IMG/VR virus record: IMGVR_UViG_3300033144_006472
Coordinates: 1-23,187 of that record
Length of the DNA: 23,187 nt
Direction: 5' to 3' (one strand)
DNA from: a virus
The notes under the pieces were generated by a model. It did not search any database, had not been told where the DNA came from, and saw nothing but the letters and a program-made list of their open reading frames with translations. Both the position numbers and the translations under genes were made by a program. Positions 13,695-22,222 of this stretch are shown one piece after another; positions within the stretch are counted from its first letter, which is position 1, and every line of letters starts with the position of its first letter.

Positions 13695-14260
13695 TATCTG
13701 TTATCTATAATTGCTTCTACTTGAGCGATAGTTGTTGCAGCACGAACTTGGTCTTTTAATGCTGTTCCTGAATCAATACGTGCCTTTTTAGTTCCTAAAG
13801 CAGTCAAGTACATTGCTTCAAGATCAGCAGCATCAGTTACAAAGTAATTATCTGCATCATCTAAAGTATTGTATTCAATAGGATAAACAATAGCTGGACT
13901 ATCTTTCGTTACAAATAATGCTAAAATATTCGTTTGAGCATTAGGAGAAAGAGAAAATTGTTTTGACTTGTAAGTATAACCTAAAGAAACAAGTTCATCA
14001 GTCTTGGCGTCAATAGCATTTGATTTCTGAGCTTTAACTTCCTCAAGTGTATTAGCTAAGTGATTTGCTACAATATCATCAACACCATCTTCATCATTAA
14101 ATGAACCACCATAAAGCGGTATGTCATTACTTCCTTTTACAAGGGTGATATTTTCGTAATCAGTAACAAAACCAGAAGATTCTATATCATCATTAAGCTT
14201 GTTGATATTTAAAACTCCTGCAGCAATGTCTGAAACATTGTATGTCTTTAATAAACTCAT
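13694..14260 (-). CDS. DUF4376-like tail fibre-associated protein
   Basis: The 188-aa protein has an N-terminal beta-rich part (1-70) and a C-terminal domain (74-186) resembling DUF4376: EEVKAQKSNAIDAK, then FSLSPNAQTNILAL, YFVTDAADLEAMYLTAL and LKDQVRAATTIAQVEAI. DUF4376 is usual in tail fibre or fibre-assembly proteins. The gene is joined to its neighbours by ATGA (14257-14260) and TAATG (13694) overlaps in the fibre cluster. Domain call is by pattern of conserved positions, not by search. Confidence 0.62.
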   Translation of the reverse strand: MSLLKTYNVSDIAAGVLNINKLNDDIESSGFVTDYENITLVKGSNDIPLYGGSFNDEDGVDDIVANHLANTLEEVKAQKSNAIDAKTDELVSLGYTYKSKQFSLSPNAQTNILALFVTKDSPAIVYPIEYNTLDDADNYFVTDAADLEAMYLTALGTKKARIDSGTALKDQVRAATTIAQVEAIIDNR

Positions 14261-14724
14261 AATACTTCTTTTTTACCGGTTACTTCAAATATAATATTGT
14301 TATTGTCTGCTTGTATTTCAATTCTACCAAGAGCATCAGCCCTCACTTCCATATGAGTGCACTGTCTCCTTATTGGGAAAAACTTAGGCACTGTACTTCC
14401 AAACTCTCTAACACCAAAAGTATTAATGGTATTATCAGCATACTTATAAACCTTCATTTCTACATCACAATTAGCGTAGGATAAACCTAAAGTACGTGTA
14501 ATCCATAAACCCGAAGAAGAACCAGCAAGAATAGTCGATTCTTCTACATAAGTGTTCTCATTGAATACAGGGTTGTTAGGGTCTGTATTATCTACAATTT
14601 TCCCTGAAGCATAATCTACTCCAACACCAGAAGGTATTTGAGATGCAGGTATAGTTCCTGTACCACCTAAAGAAGCAACACCATTAGCGGCCCCTTTATC
14701 ATTTTCGGTTAAATGTTTTGGCAT
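14257..14724 (-). CDS. putative tail fibre or structural protein, 155 aa
   Basis: Start at ATG 14724 (MPKHLTENDKGAANG) is preferred to GTG at 14745, which overlaps the upstream gene. The N-terminus GVASLGGTGTIPASQIP is the common phage fibre motif that precedes the shaft; the rest is beta-rich (DVEMKVYKYADN, EFGSTVPKFFPIRRQC). The protein lies between fibre-type genes. It probably attaches to or forms part of the adsorption apparatus. No enzymatic motif seen. Confidence 0.68.
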   Translation of the reverse strand: MPKHLTENDKGAANGVASLGGTGTIPASQIPSGVGVDYASGKIVDNTDPNNPVFNENTYVEESTILAGSSSGLWITRTLGLSYANCDVEMKVYKYADNTINTFGVREFGSTVPKFFPIRRQCTHMEVRADALGRIEIQADNNNIIFEVTGKKEVL

Positions 14725-14735
14725 AATCAAAAATT

Positions 14736-15020
14736 TTAAGACCACTTACCAGGATACTTCTCTTCAAGAAGAACTTCTAAGGTATTTGAAAGGTCATTGT
14801 TTTTACTTGTTGACATTGCTGGTAAATCATAAGATGTTACATTAGGAATGTCATCATTATCACATGGATCATCACCACCATTTTTAGTACAAACAGAAAT
14901 ATCAAGCCTTGAACCAGCTTCATTATCTCTGTATATCATCATATGTACTTCAATAGTAAATGGCTGAGCAATAGCATTTCCGTTAGAGCTACCATTCTGT
15001 GTAATTGTGTAAGTTTTCAT
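14736..15020 (-). CDS. hypothetical structural-region protein, 94 aa
   Basis: A small beta-rich protein (YTITQNGSSNGNAI, FTIEVHMMIYRDN) with an acidic middle containing two Cys (CTKNGGDDPCDNDD) and no signal peptide. It sits between the 551-aa fibre-like gene and the 155-aa fibre-like gene in the late operon. No family recognised; a minor virion or assembly protein is likely from context. Confidence 0.6.
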   Translation of the reverse strand: MKTYTITQNGSSNGNAIAQPFTIEVHMMIYRDNEAGSRLDISVCTKNGGDDPCDNDDIPNVTSYDLPAMSTSKNNDLSNTLEVLLEEKYPGKWS

Positions 15021-15041
15021 ATTTATAATTTTAAAATATTA

Positions 15042-16697
15042 TTAAGCTAATTCAGTATTAACAACACCATTGTTATCAATATATAATCTCCATCTTGCAG
15101 CAGAGGTTCTATCTTCATAGATAGTACCATTGGTTCCCCCTGTAATCTCAATATCTGCATTGAATTTAGCAGCAAGTAAAGTTCCTGTTAATGTTCCGGA
15201 ATTTGCCATAGTTACATCTATACCGATTTGGTCACCTGATATCGTTCCAGAGTTTGTAATTTGTACTTTAGCTCCTATAACATCATTGTTTACAGTAGAA
15301 GCATTACTTACAGTAGAACTTATGTCTGCAGCAGTTAGATTGTTAGCAGTTATATTACCTGCATTCAAATCAGCAGAAGCGTCAATACCAACTAAATCAT
15401 TATATGTAGCTGTACTTACACCCCCTGCGGTAAAAAATCCCGCAGTTAATTTCCCTGTTTGTGCTACACCACCAATAGAGGTCACGAATGAGCGAAAACC
15501 GTTTGATTCTTTAGCGTTACCTCTTGCTTGCATGACAGCTACATAACCATATTGTGTTGCAGCATTTGTGGTTATATTGGCTTCATAGCCATAAACTGTT
15601 CCTGTTCCACCTGCACCACTAAAGTTTCTTGAACGATAACCATAGTAAGTTCCGTTATTACTATTATTTAATAGTGAATCAAAATTAGTAGTTTGAGTAG
15701 ATGCAGTATTCATACCCACCGATAATGTTCCTTGTAAGTGAGCAGGGACATTATACCCAAATGTGTTTTTAACCTCCTCATTTGCTTGCCAAATCTCCCC
15801 ACCATCAATATAGATAGCTCTATTATTTGTAGCGCCTTGAGTAGTAATGTATAATCCTACGTTGCCAGAATTTGCACCAACAACTCTTGATCTGATACCA
15901 TAAGAAGCAGCATTTGTTCCAGCATTATTAACGTATAATCCGTTTGTTAATGTATCTGTGTGCTCAATGTAAAGCTTAGAGGAATTAGAAGTTGAACTAC
16001 CAATCTGAACCGTATCAGCCGATGCGTCTGTTCTAAATAAGTTGTCATCAGTTAAACCTTTTATTTGTAAATCCCCTGTAGATACAGAACTATTATTGAA
16101 TATTGTGCTTCCATTTACATTCAATCTTAAAGCACCACTAAAATCAAGTGTGCTTGTTAAAGTAGCAACTCTACCAGCACCTATAGTTCCATCATTAGCA
16201 TATATACTTCCATCAGGAGTTGGTAATTTAGAATTAACCCACTCTTTACTTACAAGAACTCTTGGTGCTGCAGCATCAATAGCAGCTATAGTTGTAACGG
16301 CACTATTATAAGTAAGCAAATTGTCAGAGTTCATTCCACCCATGGAATTAAAGTTAATCTGACCATTTGTTCCATTAGCAGCAAAACTTACAGAACCATT
16401 TGCAATATTGTTTTGAAAAAAGAAGTTACCTGTAATTAAACTTACATTAACAAGATTGTCTAAACTTCTAAGGATAGCGCCATGATTAGTATTTGTGAAA
16501 CTAACATAATCACCAGCTACAGATAAAGCTATATTATTCCCACCTGTAGTATTTCCAATTCCTAAAGTAGCTGCTAAATCTTCTCCGCCCAAACCTGATA
16601 AATCAGCTATTGTAGCAAAAGGGTTTAAAGCTGTCGGAGCATTTGCAGCTAAGGCAGCTTTATATTCGTTATCTGGTAAATATCTTGTAATGTCCAT
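15042..16697 (-). CDS. tail fibre-like protein, 551 aa
   Basis: The sequence is Gly, Asn, Thr and Ala rich and strand-forming throughout. The N-terminus MDITRYLPDNEYKAALAA followed by NPFATIADLSGL is the usual phage fibre start. Repeating pieces of the form N-S-G-x-I-x-G-x-x-I-G-(I/V) fill the C-terminal half, and the end carries RTSAARWRLYIDNNGVVN, a common fibre C-terminal motif. No autoproteolytic chaperone domain was seen. It would project from the tail and bind the host surface. Bases across this gene show low complexity on both strands, which creates false antisense frames. Confidence 0.75.
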   Translation of the reverse strand: MDITRYLPDNEYKAALAANAPTALNPFATIADLSGLGGEDLAATLGIGNTTGGNNIALSVAGDYVSFTNTNHGAILRSLDNLVNVSLITGNFFFQNNIANGSVSFAANGTNGQINFNSMGGMNSDNLLTYNSAVTTIAAIDAAAPRVLVSKEWVNSKLPTPDGSIYANDGTIGAGRVATLTSTLDFSGALRLNVNGSTIFNNSSVSTGDLQIKGLTDDNLFRTDASADTVQIGSSTSNSSKLYIEHTDTLTNGLYVNNAGTNAASYGIRSRVVGANSGNVGLYITTQGATNNRAIYIDGGEIWQANEEVKNTFGYNVPAHLQGTLSVGMNTASTQTTNFDSLLNNSNNGTYYGYRSRNFSGAGGTGTVYGYEANITTNAATQYGYVAVMQARGNAKESNGFRSFVTSIGGVAQTGKLTAGFFTAGGVSTATYNDLVGIDASADLNAGNITANNLTAADISSTVSNASTVNNDVIGAKVQITNSGTISGDQIGIDVTMANSGTLTGTLLAAKFNADIEITGGTNGTIYEDRTSAARWRLYIDNNGVVNTELA

Positions 16698-16698
16698 A

Positions 16699-17556
16699 TT
16701 ATCCTACAGTTGAAATTGTTAATTCACTTGTCAGTGCGTCATAGCTTATAGCTCCATAAGTATCTCTTAAGCTTAACTCAGGAAATGTCACACTAAGACC
16801 TGGTTTTAATGTTTGTCCTAATACTGTTGCGTTATTAGCCCCTGTATTCATAATAGAAACAGAACGCTTTCCTGCAGGTACAGAAGCTGGGCCTGGAGCG
16901 TTAGCTATTATCAATCCAGGAACTACACCTGTTACAGGAGTGTTTAATGACTGAAGCTCAGTGAGAACTAATAACAATGTAGCTTCAGGATCTAAATACT
17001 CTAATGGTCCTGTTGGAACGTAAGCAGCTCCGCCTACATCTTTGTAAGAATAAGAGTAAGTATCTGTTCCTTCATCGTACTCAGCAACCTCGCAAACAAC
17101 TTTATCTCCGTTACCGGTATCACGAACAAGCTTCATTTCAAAATCTTGATGATTCTGAATAGCTTGTAAAACACCTTGCAATGTAGCTTCTGTTGCAAAT
17201 GGCACCCCACCGCCTGCAGCTTGAGTTTGCCATCCACAAATGTCAGCTACAGCCTGAATAAGACCTACTAAATCAGGAGTCCATGTAGGTTGGTTATTAA
17301 CCTCTCTAAGGTCAAACTTAATAGATGGGTTTTCATGCTCATTGTGAAACGTAACAGTTATCATAAATAAATCAACCCATGGGTAAGGTGCTCTATCTTG
17401 TAAACTTGTACCAATGTTTTCTGTATATGTAGGTATAACAGATTTTACCGCATTAAGAGAGTAGCACTCAGGAGCGTTTGGTTTAACCGTATTAATGGTT
17501 AATATTTCAATGTTTGAACCTACCTTATTTATGTCTTTAAGCTTCAATTTAGCCAT
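16699..17556 (-). CDS. putative tail/structural protein, 285 aa
   Basis: The protein opens with a beta domain (1-110), then ATEATLQGVLQAIQNHQD and a Gly-rich middle, YDEGTDTYSYSY, and a C-terminal beta region (NTGANNATVLGQTLKPGLSVTFPELSLRDTYGAI) that reads like a small jelly-roll or TNF-like sandwich. The motif V-P-F-A-T-E-A-T-L is common in virion proteins. It is 1 nt from the fibre gene downstream, and no catalytic motif is present. Best seen as a distal tail or fibre-attachment protein. Confidence 0.62.
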   Translation of the reverse strand: MAKLKLKDINKVGSNIEILTINTVKPNAPECYSLNAVKSVIPTYTENIGTSLQDRAPYPWVDLFMITVTFHNEHENPSIKFDLREVNNQPTWTPDLVGLIQAVADICGWQTQAAGGGVPFATEATLQGVLQAIQNHQDFEMKLVRDTGNGDKVVCEVAEYDEGTDTYSYSYKDVGGAAYVPTGPLEYLDPEATLLLVLTELQSLNTPVTGVVPGLIIANAPGPASVPAGKRSVSIMNTGANNATVLGQTLKPGLSVTFPELSLRDTYGAISYDALTSELTISTVG

Positions 17557-17579
17557 GATTATTCTGTTTTAAAAGTTAT

Positions 17580-17771
17580 TTACGCTGGAAGTTTTCCTTG
17601 AAGCATTGATACGCAATCATCAACCTTAGTCTTCTCAGCAGCACTTAATGAATCATAATCAATGTTCGCAGTTTTAACGTCACCAGAAACAGTGTCGTGA
17701 TACTCAACAACCACTTGTCTTCCTTTTCCTTCTGTAGTTTGATCTACATTGTTAATTACTGTATTAATCAT
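17580..17771 (-). CDS. hypothetical protein, 63 aa
   Basis: A small acidic protein with strand (GRQVVVEYHDTVSGDVKTANIDYDSL) then helix (AAEKTKVDDCVSMLQGKL). It sits between the spike and the 285-aa protein, in the same frame of orientation, with an A-rich leader before the ATG. Small proteins of this type in fibre clusters may be assembly aids. No family recognised. Confidence 0.6.
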   Translation of the reverse strand: MINTVINNVDQTTEGKGRQVVVEYHDTVSGDVKTANIDYDSLSAAEKTKVDDCVSMLQGKLPA

Positions 17772-17801
17772 TTTATTTTAGTTTAAATTAATAATCTTTT
17801 T

Positions 17802-19595
17802 TTACCACTGAACCACAGTCCATCTTGTTGTTACATCTGTAGGAAGTGGAGAGTCTTTAAAGTTTACATCACTTACTATTGCTCCTGCTGGAACTATAGT
17901 TGCACCAGCATAAATACCAGATGCGTTTGAAGAAACAATTCCTTGTACGTCAAACTGTGGAGTTCCTGCACCCTCTATGATAAGGTCTGCTGGATCCTGC
18001 ATGTAAACAAATCCGTTTCCAAAGGTAAGGTTCGCACCTCCGTATGCATCAACGAATCGTATAGCTGACTTACCAGGTGTTCCCTGTTTGATTGAGAATC
18101 TTTCAGTCATGCCAAAGAAAACTTGACCTTCCCATAAACTGTGACCTAATACACAAGTAGCTTGTAATTCAGGATTAACTGACTCATAAGCACCATCAAA
18201 TACCCAAGAAAGTTGATCTCCGCTTGGACCTGTACCCTGTAGCACAACAGCAGAGTTGTTTATAGAATTAAATCTACCACCAATATGTCTGAATAAGTGA
18301 GTTGCACCGAAATTAGATCCTGTGTAAGCAGAACCATTTGTTATGTTAATCTCACCTTCATACCAAATTCTACCACCTTGATGTTGCAGACCTGCAGAGA
18401 GCCAAGTATTAACAGGGTATTCTGCATTGATGTTTCCATTGAAATGTAACGTTCCTGCAACACCTGTTCTTGAGAACATTATAGGTGCCACGTTGTTTGC
18501 ATTTGTGTTCGTGATATCACCACACTTCAAGTAAATTGTGTATGAGTTTCCGCCAAATGTGAACACGTTTCCGTTTTCACCTGTAGAACCAAAGTAAGTA
18601 GTTCCTTCTACATTACAGTGAGCATATATAAGATTGATATCAACATCTTTAACTCCGCCACCAGAGAATCTCATTCCTCTTCCTGTAGTACCACTATAAG
18701 TGTTGTTTATAAATTCACCTCTAATACTTCTTCCGTACCCAGAGTTAGAACAGTTCACAACAGCGTAAGTACATTCGGCAGTAATACTCTTGAATTCAAA
18801 TCTTGTTTCAGATGTTCCTTGGAATAAATTAATCAAGATTGATGATGGAGTTGCTTCAGCAGTTTGGAAAACAGCAAAACCTTTAACCTTATACCCTCTA
18901 ACAGTGTCATTCCACAATGTTTGACCTGCAGCCACCTCAACAACAGCTCCATTTGCAAAGTCATAAGTTATGTTATCTTTTCCAAGATTGCTTTCTCCAG
19001 GATAAAAACCGCCAGCAATATCAATCTTATCACCACCAATAACTACATTTTGAGCAGCACCTATAGTAGCGAATTTAGCGTTAGGATTTCCTCTTTCACC
19101 TGTCAAATCATCGCCTGTGTTAGCATCAACGTAAGTAACAGTAGGAGGAACTATCTCACCACTAACTAAGCTTGCTGTAAGTTCGTTAATACTTTCAGAA
19201 ACTACGTATTCGATAGGTAATAAACCACCTTCTTCTTCGTATAAGAAAACACTTCCTGATGGATGTTCGGTTATTCTTCCAACCACTCTTTCGGCAACAA
19301 AACCAAAGTTAGCAACAGATGGGGCTCTACCCTCTCTTGTGACAACGGTTCCAGCAAACATGCTTGTTCCTGCAGCAGAAACAAAATCAGCAACCGATTC
19401 GTTTAATACATACTGAACATTGTTGTTTCCTTGATTTACAGTGTTTTGTAGCTTTGGAGTTTCATTTATCTCCACTATAGCTTCCCCAGATAGGTTCTCT
19501 ATAATAGGCTCAGACACTCTTGCTGTGTCAATAAGGAGTTTCTTAATGAACTCTACACCGTTTCTTTCTTTAGATGTTACTTTAACTAAACTCAT
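17802..19595 (-). CDS. beta-helix tail spike-like protein (DUF1565-like)
   Basis: The 597-aa protein has an N-terminal attachment region (1-150), then residues 152-221 with VTYVDANTGDDLTGERGNP, FATIGAAQNVV, GDKIDIAGGFY and NITYDFANGAVVE, the DUF1565 pattern that opens right-handed beta helices. The remainder is a run of short strands with N and G turns, as in pectate lyase-like folds. Such spikes bind or degrade cell-surface polysaccharide. Catalytic acids cannot be identified by eye. It begins 5 nt after the membrane protein upstream. Confidence 0.78.
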   Translation of the reverse strand: MSLVKVTSKERNGVEFIKKLLIDTARVSEPIIENLSGEAIVEINETPKLQNTVNQGNNNVQYVLNESVADFVSAAGTSMFAGTVVTREGRAPSVANFGFVAERVVGRITEHPSGSVFLYEEEGGLLPIEYVVSESINELTASLVSGEIVPPTVTYVDANTGDDLTGERGNPNAKFATIGAAQNVVIGGDKIDIAGGFYPGESNLGKDNITYDFANGAVVEVAAGQTLWNDTVRGYKVKGFAVFQTAEATPSSILINLFQGTSETRFEFKSITAECTYAVVNCSNSGYGRSIRGEFINNTYSGTTGRGMRFSGGGVKDVDINLIYAHCNVEGTTYFGSTGENGNVFTFGGNSYTIYLKCGDITNTNANNVAPIMFSRTGVAGTLHFNGNINAEYPVNTWLSAGLQHQGGRIWYEGEINITNGSAYTGSNFGATHLFRHIGGRFNSINNSAVVLQGTGPSGDQLSWVFDGAYESVNPELQATCVLGHSLWEGQVFFGMTERFSIKQGTPGKSAIRFVDAYGGANLTFGNGFVYMQDPADLIIEGAGTPQFDVQGIVSSNASGIYAGATIVPAGAIVSDVNFKDSPLPTDVTTRWTVVQW

Positions 19596-19600
19596 ATCAT

Positions 19601-20326
19601 TTAATTTAAAAATACTTTACCACCAATAATACCATATATAAAAAAGGCAGGTCTTGATAGTAGTATGTTTTTTGCCTTGTTGTCGTCACCCTTTATAGTG
19701 ACATTGTTTACGTAGTTTATCTTAGTGTAAGGATTGTAAGATTTTAACTCCACAACAGGGCTTTTCTTCTTTAAGAAGCCAAAAGTGCCTTCTGGTTTCT
19801 TGTAGCCTATTATAGCGTCAAATTTATTAAATATTCCTAAGCTATCTATGATTGTACTCTCTTTTTTTACAGTTCCTTTTAATGTCATCCAATCATCAGT
19901 GTATGTGAATGGATTTGGAACTCTTACGAAATGCTTATTTACATCGTTCATGTGAACGTACTTACCATCTCTGAGCTTTATTCCATCAAGCGGATCTTTT
20001 TTGTTGTCATATTTAGCCTCAAGATTTTTTACGCTTGTGATTACTTCAGATTTCAAGTATGAATTAATACTCTTGTACCCACTTAATTCCTCACCTAATT
20101 GCTCTAAAGCAACTTTCTGAGACATTATATTCTGAGACATAATAATGCTGTCCTGAGTCTTTAAATCAAGGCTACGCTTCATTTGGTTACGCTCACCGTC
20201 CTTAAATGCAATCATCGCATCATAGCTCTCCGCAATCTCATTCTTTTCAGCAGCATGAGAGCATTCTCTCTGCAAAAGAATCGCAGCGAAAACTACAACT
20301 AATCCTATGGTGATCCATTTATTCAA
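19601..20326 (-). CDS. spanin-like membrane protein, TTG start
   Basis: The only in-frame start that keeps the N-terminal membrane helix is TTG at 20326, 8 nt inside the lysin gene; the next ATG would begin at residue 38. The 241-aa product has a helix at about 5-18, a coiled coil (24-110, rich in E, K, Q, S), a beta-rich region, and a hydrophobic C-terminus (221-241, RPAFFIYGIIGGKVFL). This topology and its place just after the lysin suggest a spanin or lysis accessory, but no lipobox is seen. It is followed by a beta-helix spike. Confidence 0.6.
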   Translation of the reverse strand: MNKWITIGLVVVFAAILLQRECSHAAEKNEIAESYDAMIAFKDGERNQMKRSLDLKTQDSIIMSQNIMSQKVALEQLGEELSGYKSINSYLKSEVITSVKNLEAKYDNKKDPLDGIKLRDGKYVHMNDVNKHFVRVPNPFTYTDDWMTLKGTVKKESTIIDSLGIFNKFDAIIGYKKPEGTFGFLKKKSPVVELKSYNPYTKINYVNNVTIKGDDNKAKNILLSRPAFFIYGIIGGKVFLN

Positions 20327-20915
20327 AATCAGACTCTTCTAATAATGTGTAAGTAAAGCTATTTCCGTATTTAGTGGCAGAAACATTAACAATCTTCATG
20401 AGTTTATTGAAATCATCAACTCTTTTGAAAACTTGACATCCTGCAGACCACTTGTTTACCATATAAGATTCTGACTTAGGATTTGACCTGTGACAGTTGA
20501 TTCCGAAATATTTTCCTTCATCAATAGTAGATGGGTCTAAGTCGTGCTCATCATCCTTGTCATTGTCTCTGTAAACTTTTACCTTCCCTTTTTGTCTTAA
20601 GGCAGTGTATTTTCCTTGGTGTTTACCAATCTTCCATAAACCTGGATATTGTCCTGGAACTACAATCGCAGTCCCTTTTGTGTTTAATGGATTCTCTAAC
20701 CAATGTTTTCCTGGGTCTGTTGTAGCAGGCCAAGCATGGACTACCTTTTCTCCATCCCCATCTCTAAATGCAACACACAAATAATCATCAAAATCATTTG
20801 TATCTGTCTTCATTCTAACGCCAAAAATATTGATGTTGAATGGCTTATTTCCATCGAAGAAGTTATACCCCTTTCGATCAAAAATATTCATTATGTTGTC
20901 ATATCCGAAATTCAT
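20319..20915 (-). CDS. endolysin-like protein with L,D-transpeptidase-type catalytic motif
   Basis: The 198-aa protein has H142 in GINCHRS and S157-A-G-C160-Q in KWSAGCQVF. This histidine-serine-cysteine arrangement matches the L,D-transpeptidase (YkuD) active site, with its H followed about 14-17 residues later by S/T-x-G-C. Other conserved pieces are TTDPGKHW (65-72), GTAIVVPGQYPG (81-92) and KVKVYRDND (111-119). L,D-transpeptidase folds act on peptidoglycan stem peptides, and phages use related proteins as lysins. It follows a holin-like gene by an ATGA overlap. Lysin is the likeliest role, but cell-wall editing cannot be ruled out. Confidence 0.72.
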   Translation of the reverse strand: MNFGYDNIMNIFDRKGYNFFDGNKPFNINIFGVRMKTDTNDFDDYLCVAFRDGDGEKVVHAWPATTDPGKHWLENPLNTKGTAIVVPGQYPGLWKIGKHQGKYTALRQKGKVKVYRDNDKDDEHDLDPSTIDEGKYFGINCHRSNPKSESYMVNKWSAGCQVFKRVDDFNKLMKIVNVSATKYGNSFTYTLLEESDFE

Positions 20916-21127
20916 TGTGCATCTGATTTTCTGTAAGAATCACCACCGATATACATGGTAGTGATTGTTAAAATTCCTGTGATACATGCAGTTACTACAC
21001 TGCTTAAATCAAGCTCAGGATTATACTTCATAACTTGAACGCAATAAACAGAAAAAGCCCCAAGAAAGAGATTTGTATAAATCGCTTTCTTAAGTCTGCT
21101 TTTCTTTATATTGTTTAATGACTTCAT
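20912..21127 (-). CDS. small holin-like protein, 71 aa
   Basis: Start at 21127 (MKSLNNIKK) is chosen because it forms a TAATG overlap with the upstream stop; an upstream in-frame ATG at 21163 is less likely. The product has a basic N-terminus (KKSRLKK) and two hydrophobic helices, about 15-33 and 42-61 (SVVTACITGILTITTMYIGG), then a polar tail. Two helices, small size and a lysin just downstream fit a class II holin. A second, PF05105-type holin lies 7 kb away at 12,624-13,022, so only one of the two may act as the main holin. Confidence 0.65.
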   Translation of the reverse strand: MKSLNNIKKSRLKKAIYTNLFLGAFSVYCVQVMKYNPELDLSSVVTACITGILTITTMYIGGDSYRKSDAQ

Positions 21128-21828
21128 TAAGCTACTACTACATTTGTATCGCTCACAACACATCCGTTAGCATCAGTAACAAAAACTTGGTAAGTACCAG
21201 CAGCTAAACCGGTAGCAGTTCTTGTGGTTTGACCTATTGGGTTTCCACCGTTATCTCTCCAATCATAAGTATATGGTCCAACACCACCTGTAGGATTAGC
21301 CGAAGCTGTTCCGTCTCCAGAGCCGGTGTCTGCAGTGGTTGTTGCGTTAATACTTATCGCATCTGGTTCGATGATAGTGAATTGAGTTGAAGCAGTTAGT
21401 CCGTTATTATCTGTAACAAGCACAGTATGGCTACCAGCAGGTAAAGCTGCAGGATTTGAGGCTCCATAACTAATAGTATAAGGAGCTACACCACCTATAA
21501 TTTGAACACTTGCTGTACCTGTGGAATCTCCGTTACACTTAACATGAGATAAAGACATTACAAGCCTCATATCTGGTGTTAAATCAGCGATAACAGCCGA
21601 GAAGTCTGCAGGTACAAAACAACCTACAAATTCTCCTGTCACAGGATCTATTGCTTTAGCATAGCCTGGAGCACAGACATGCTTACTATTATTATAATCT
21701 TTTGCTTCTTCAGGGGAAACGCAGCCAGCAAATTTACCGCAATCATCATAGATGGCTACTGAGCCAAGAGGGCAGCAGTCTTCTCTATTACATTCGCTAC
21801 AGCCACAGTTAGAGTTACAATCACACAT
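21127..21828 (-). CDS. Cys-rich protein with two SprB-type repeats
   Basis: The 233-aa protein has a Cys-rich N-terminus (C2, C4, C8, C10, C13, C18, C19, C30, C36, C52, C70) with a duplicated motif, DCGKFAGCVSPEEA and VTGEFVGCFVPADF. Residues about 92-157 and 158-233 form two SprB-type repeats: C-N-G-D-S-T-G-T-A, GGVAPYTISY, LPAGSHTVLVTD and GGVGPYTYDW, LAAGTYQVFVTDANGC. SprB is the mobile adhesin of gliding flavobacteria. In a phage this could help bind the host surface or mimic its adhesin. The presence of these repeats is also the main hint of host type. Confidence 0.82.
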   Translation of the reverse strand: MCDCNSNCGCSECNREDCCPLGSVAIYDDCGKFAGCVSPEEAKDYNNSKHVCAPGYAKAIDPVTGEFVGCFVPADFSAVIADLTPDMRLVMSLSHVKCNGDSTGTASVQIIGGVAPYTISYGASNPAALPAGSHTVLVTDNNGLTASTQFTIIEPDAISINATTTADTGSGDGTASANPTGGVGPYTYDWRDNGGNPIGQTTRTATGLAAGTYQVFVTDANGCVVSDTNVVVA

Positions 21829-21838
21829 ATTGTTTATT

Positions 21839-22222
21839 TTAACAAGTTAAACAAGTTGAACAAATTAATGATACCTTATCTGCTAAACAACATAACTGTT
21901 CTTTCGTTAAACAGTTCAAATCTGATTCCTCTAATATAATCTTCTGGTTCTGAGATTCCAAAGATAATGAATTATCTTCAGAAATGTAAGCTTTTTTACA
22001 AAATCTATGTAAAATGCCATTTTCAACGTATGCACTACCTTTAATTTCGTAGTCATTAAATACGTCTATAATTCCTTTTAAATATACCAATTTATTGAAA
22101 TATTCCTCTGATTTCTGTATATAGCCATACCTTATAGCATCTACATACTTCTTAGCCAAGTCAGCCGAACAGCTCTTGAGCTTAAATAGTTGTTGGTTTA
22201 TTTCACATTGAGTTACGCTCAT
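21839..22222 (-). CDS. Cys-rich-tailed hypothetical protein, 127 aa
   Basis: The protein is mainly helical, with a polar middle, and ends in a cysteine cluster: C104, C111, C112, C121, C124 and C127 (ICSTCLTC at the end). No family recognised. It lies between the collagen-like and SprB-repeat genes, both of which have Cys-rich N-termini, so the three may form linked virion parts or share a metal site. It starts as TAATG with the upstream stop. Function unknown. Confidence 0.7.
   Translation of the reverse strand: MSVTQCEINQQLFKLKSCSADLAKKYVDAIRYGYIQKSEEYFNKLVYLKGIIDVFNDYEIKGSAYVENGILHRFCKKAYISEDNSLSLESQNQKIILEESDLNCLTKEQLCCLADKVSLICSTCLTC

Noticed and set aside
15130-15546. 138-codon open frame on the plus strand
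   Set aside because: It is a shadow of the low-complexity, strand-repeat fibre gene on the other strand; the product is a run of V, P, A and S with no domain.
15679-15686. TAnnTTTG match on the minus strand within the fibre gene
   Set aside because: There is no matching -33 element at the right distance and it lies in coding sequence, so chance is the simplest explanation.
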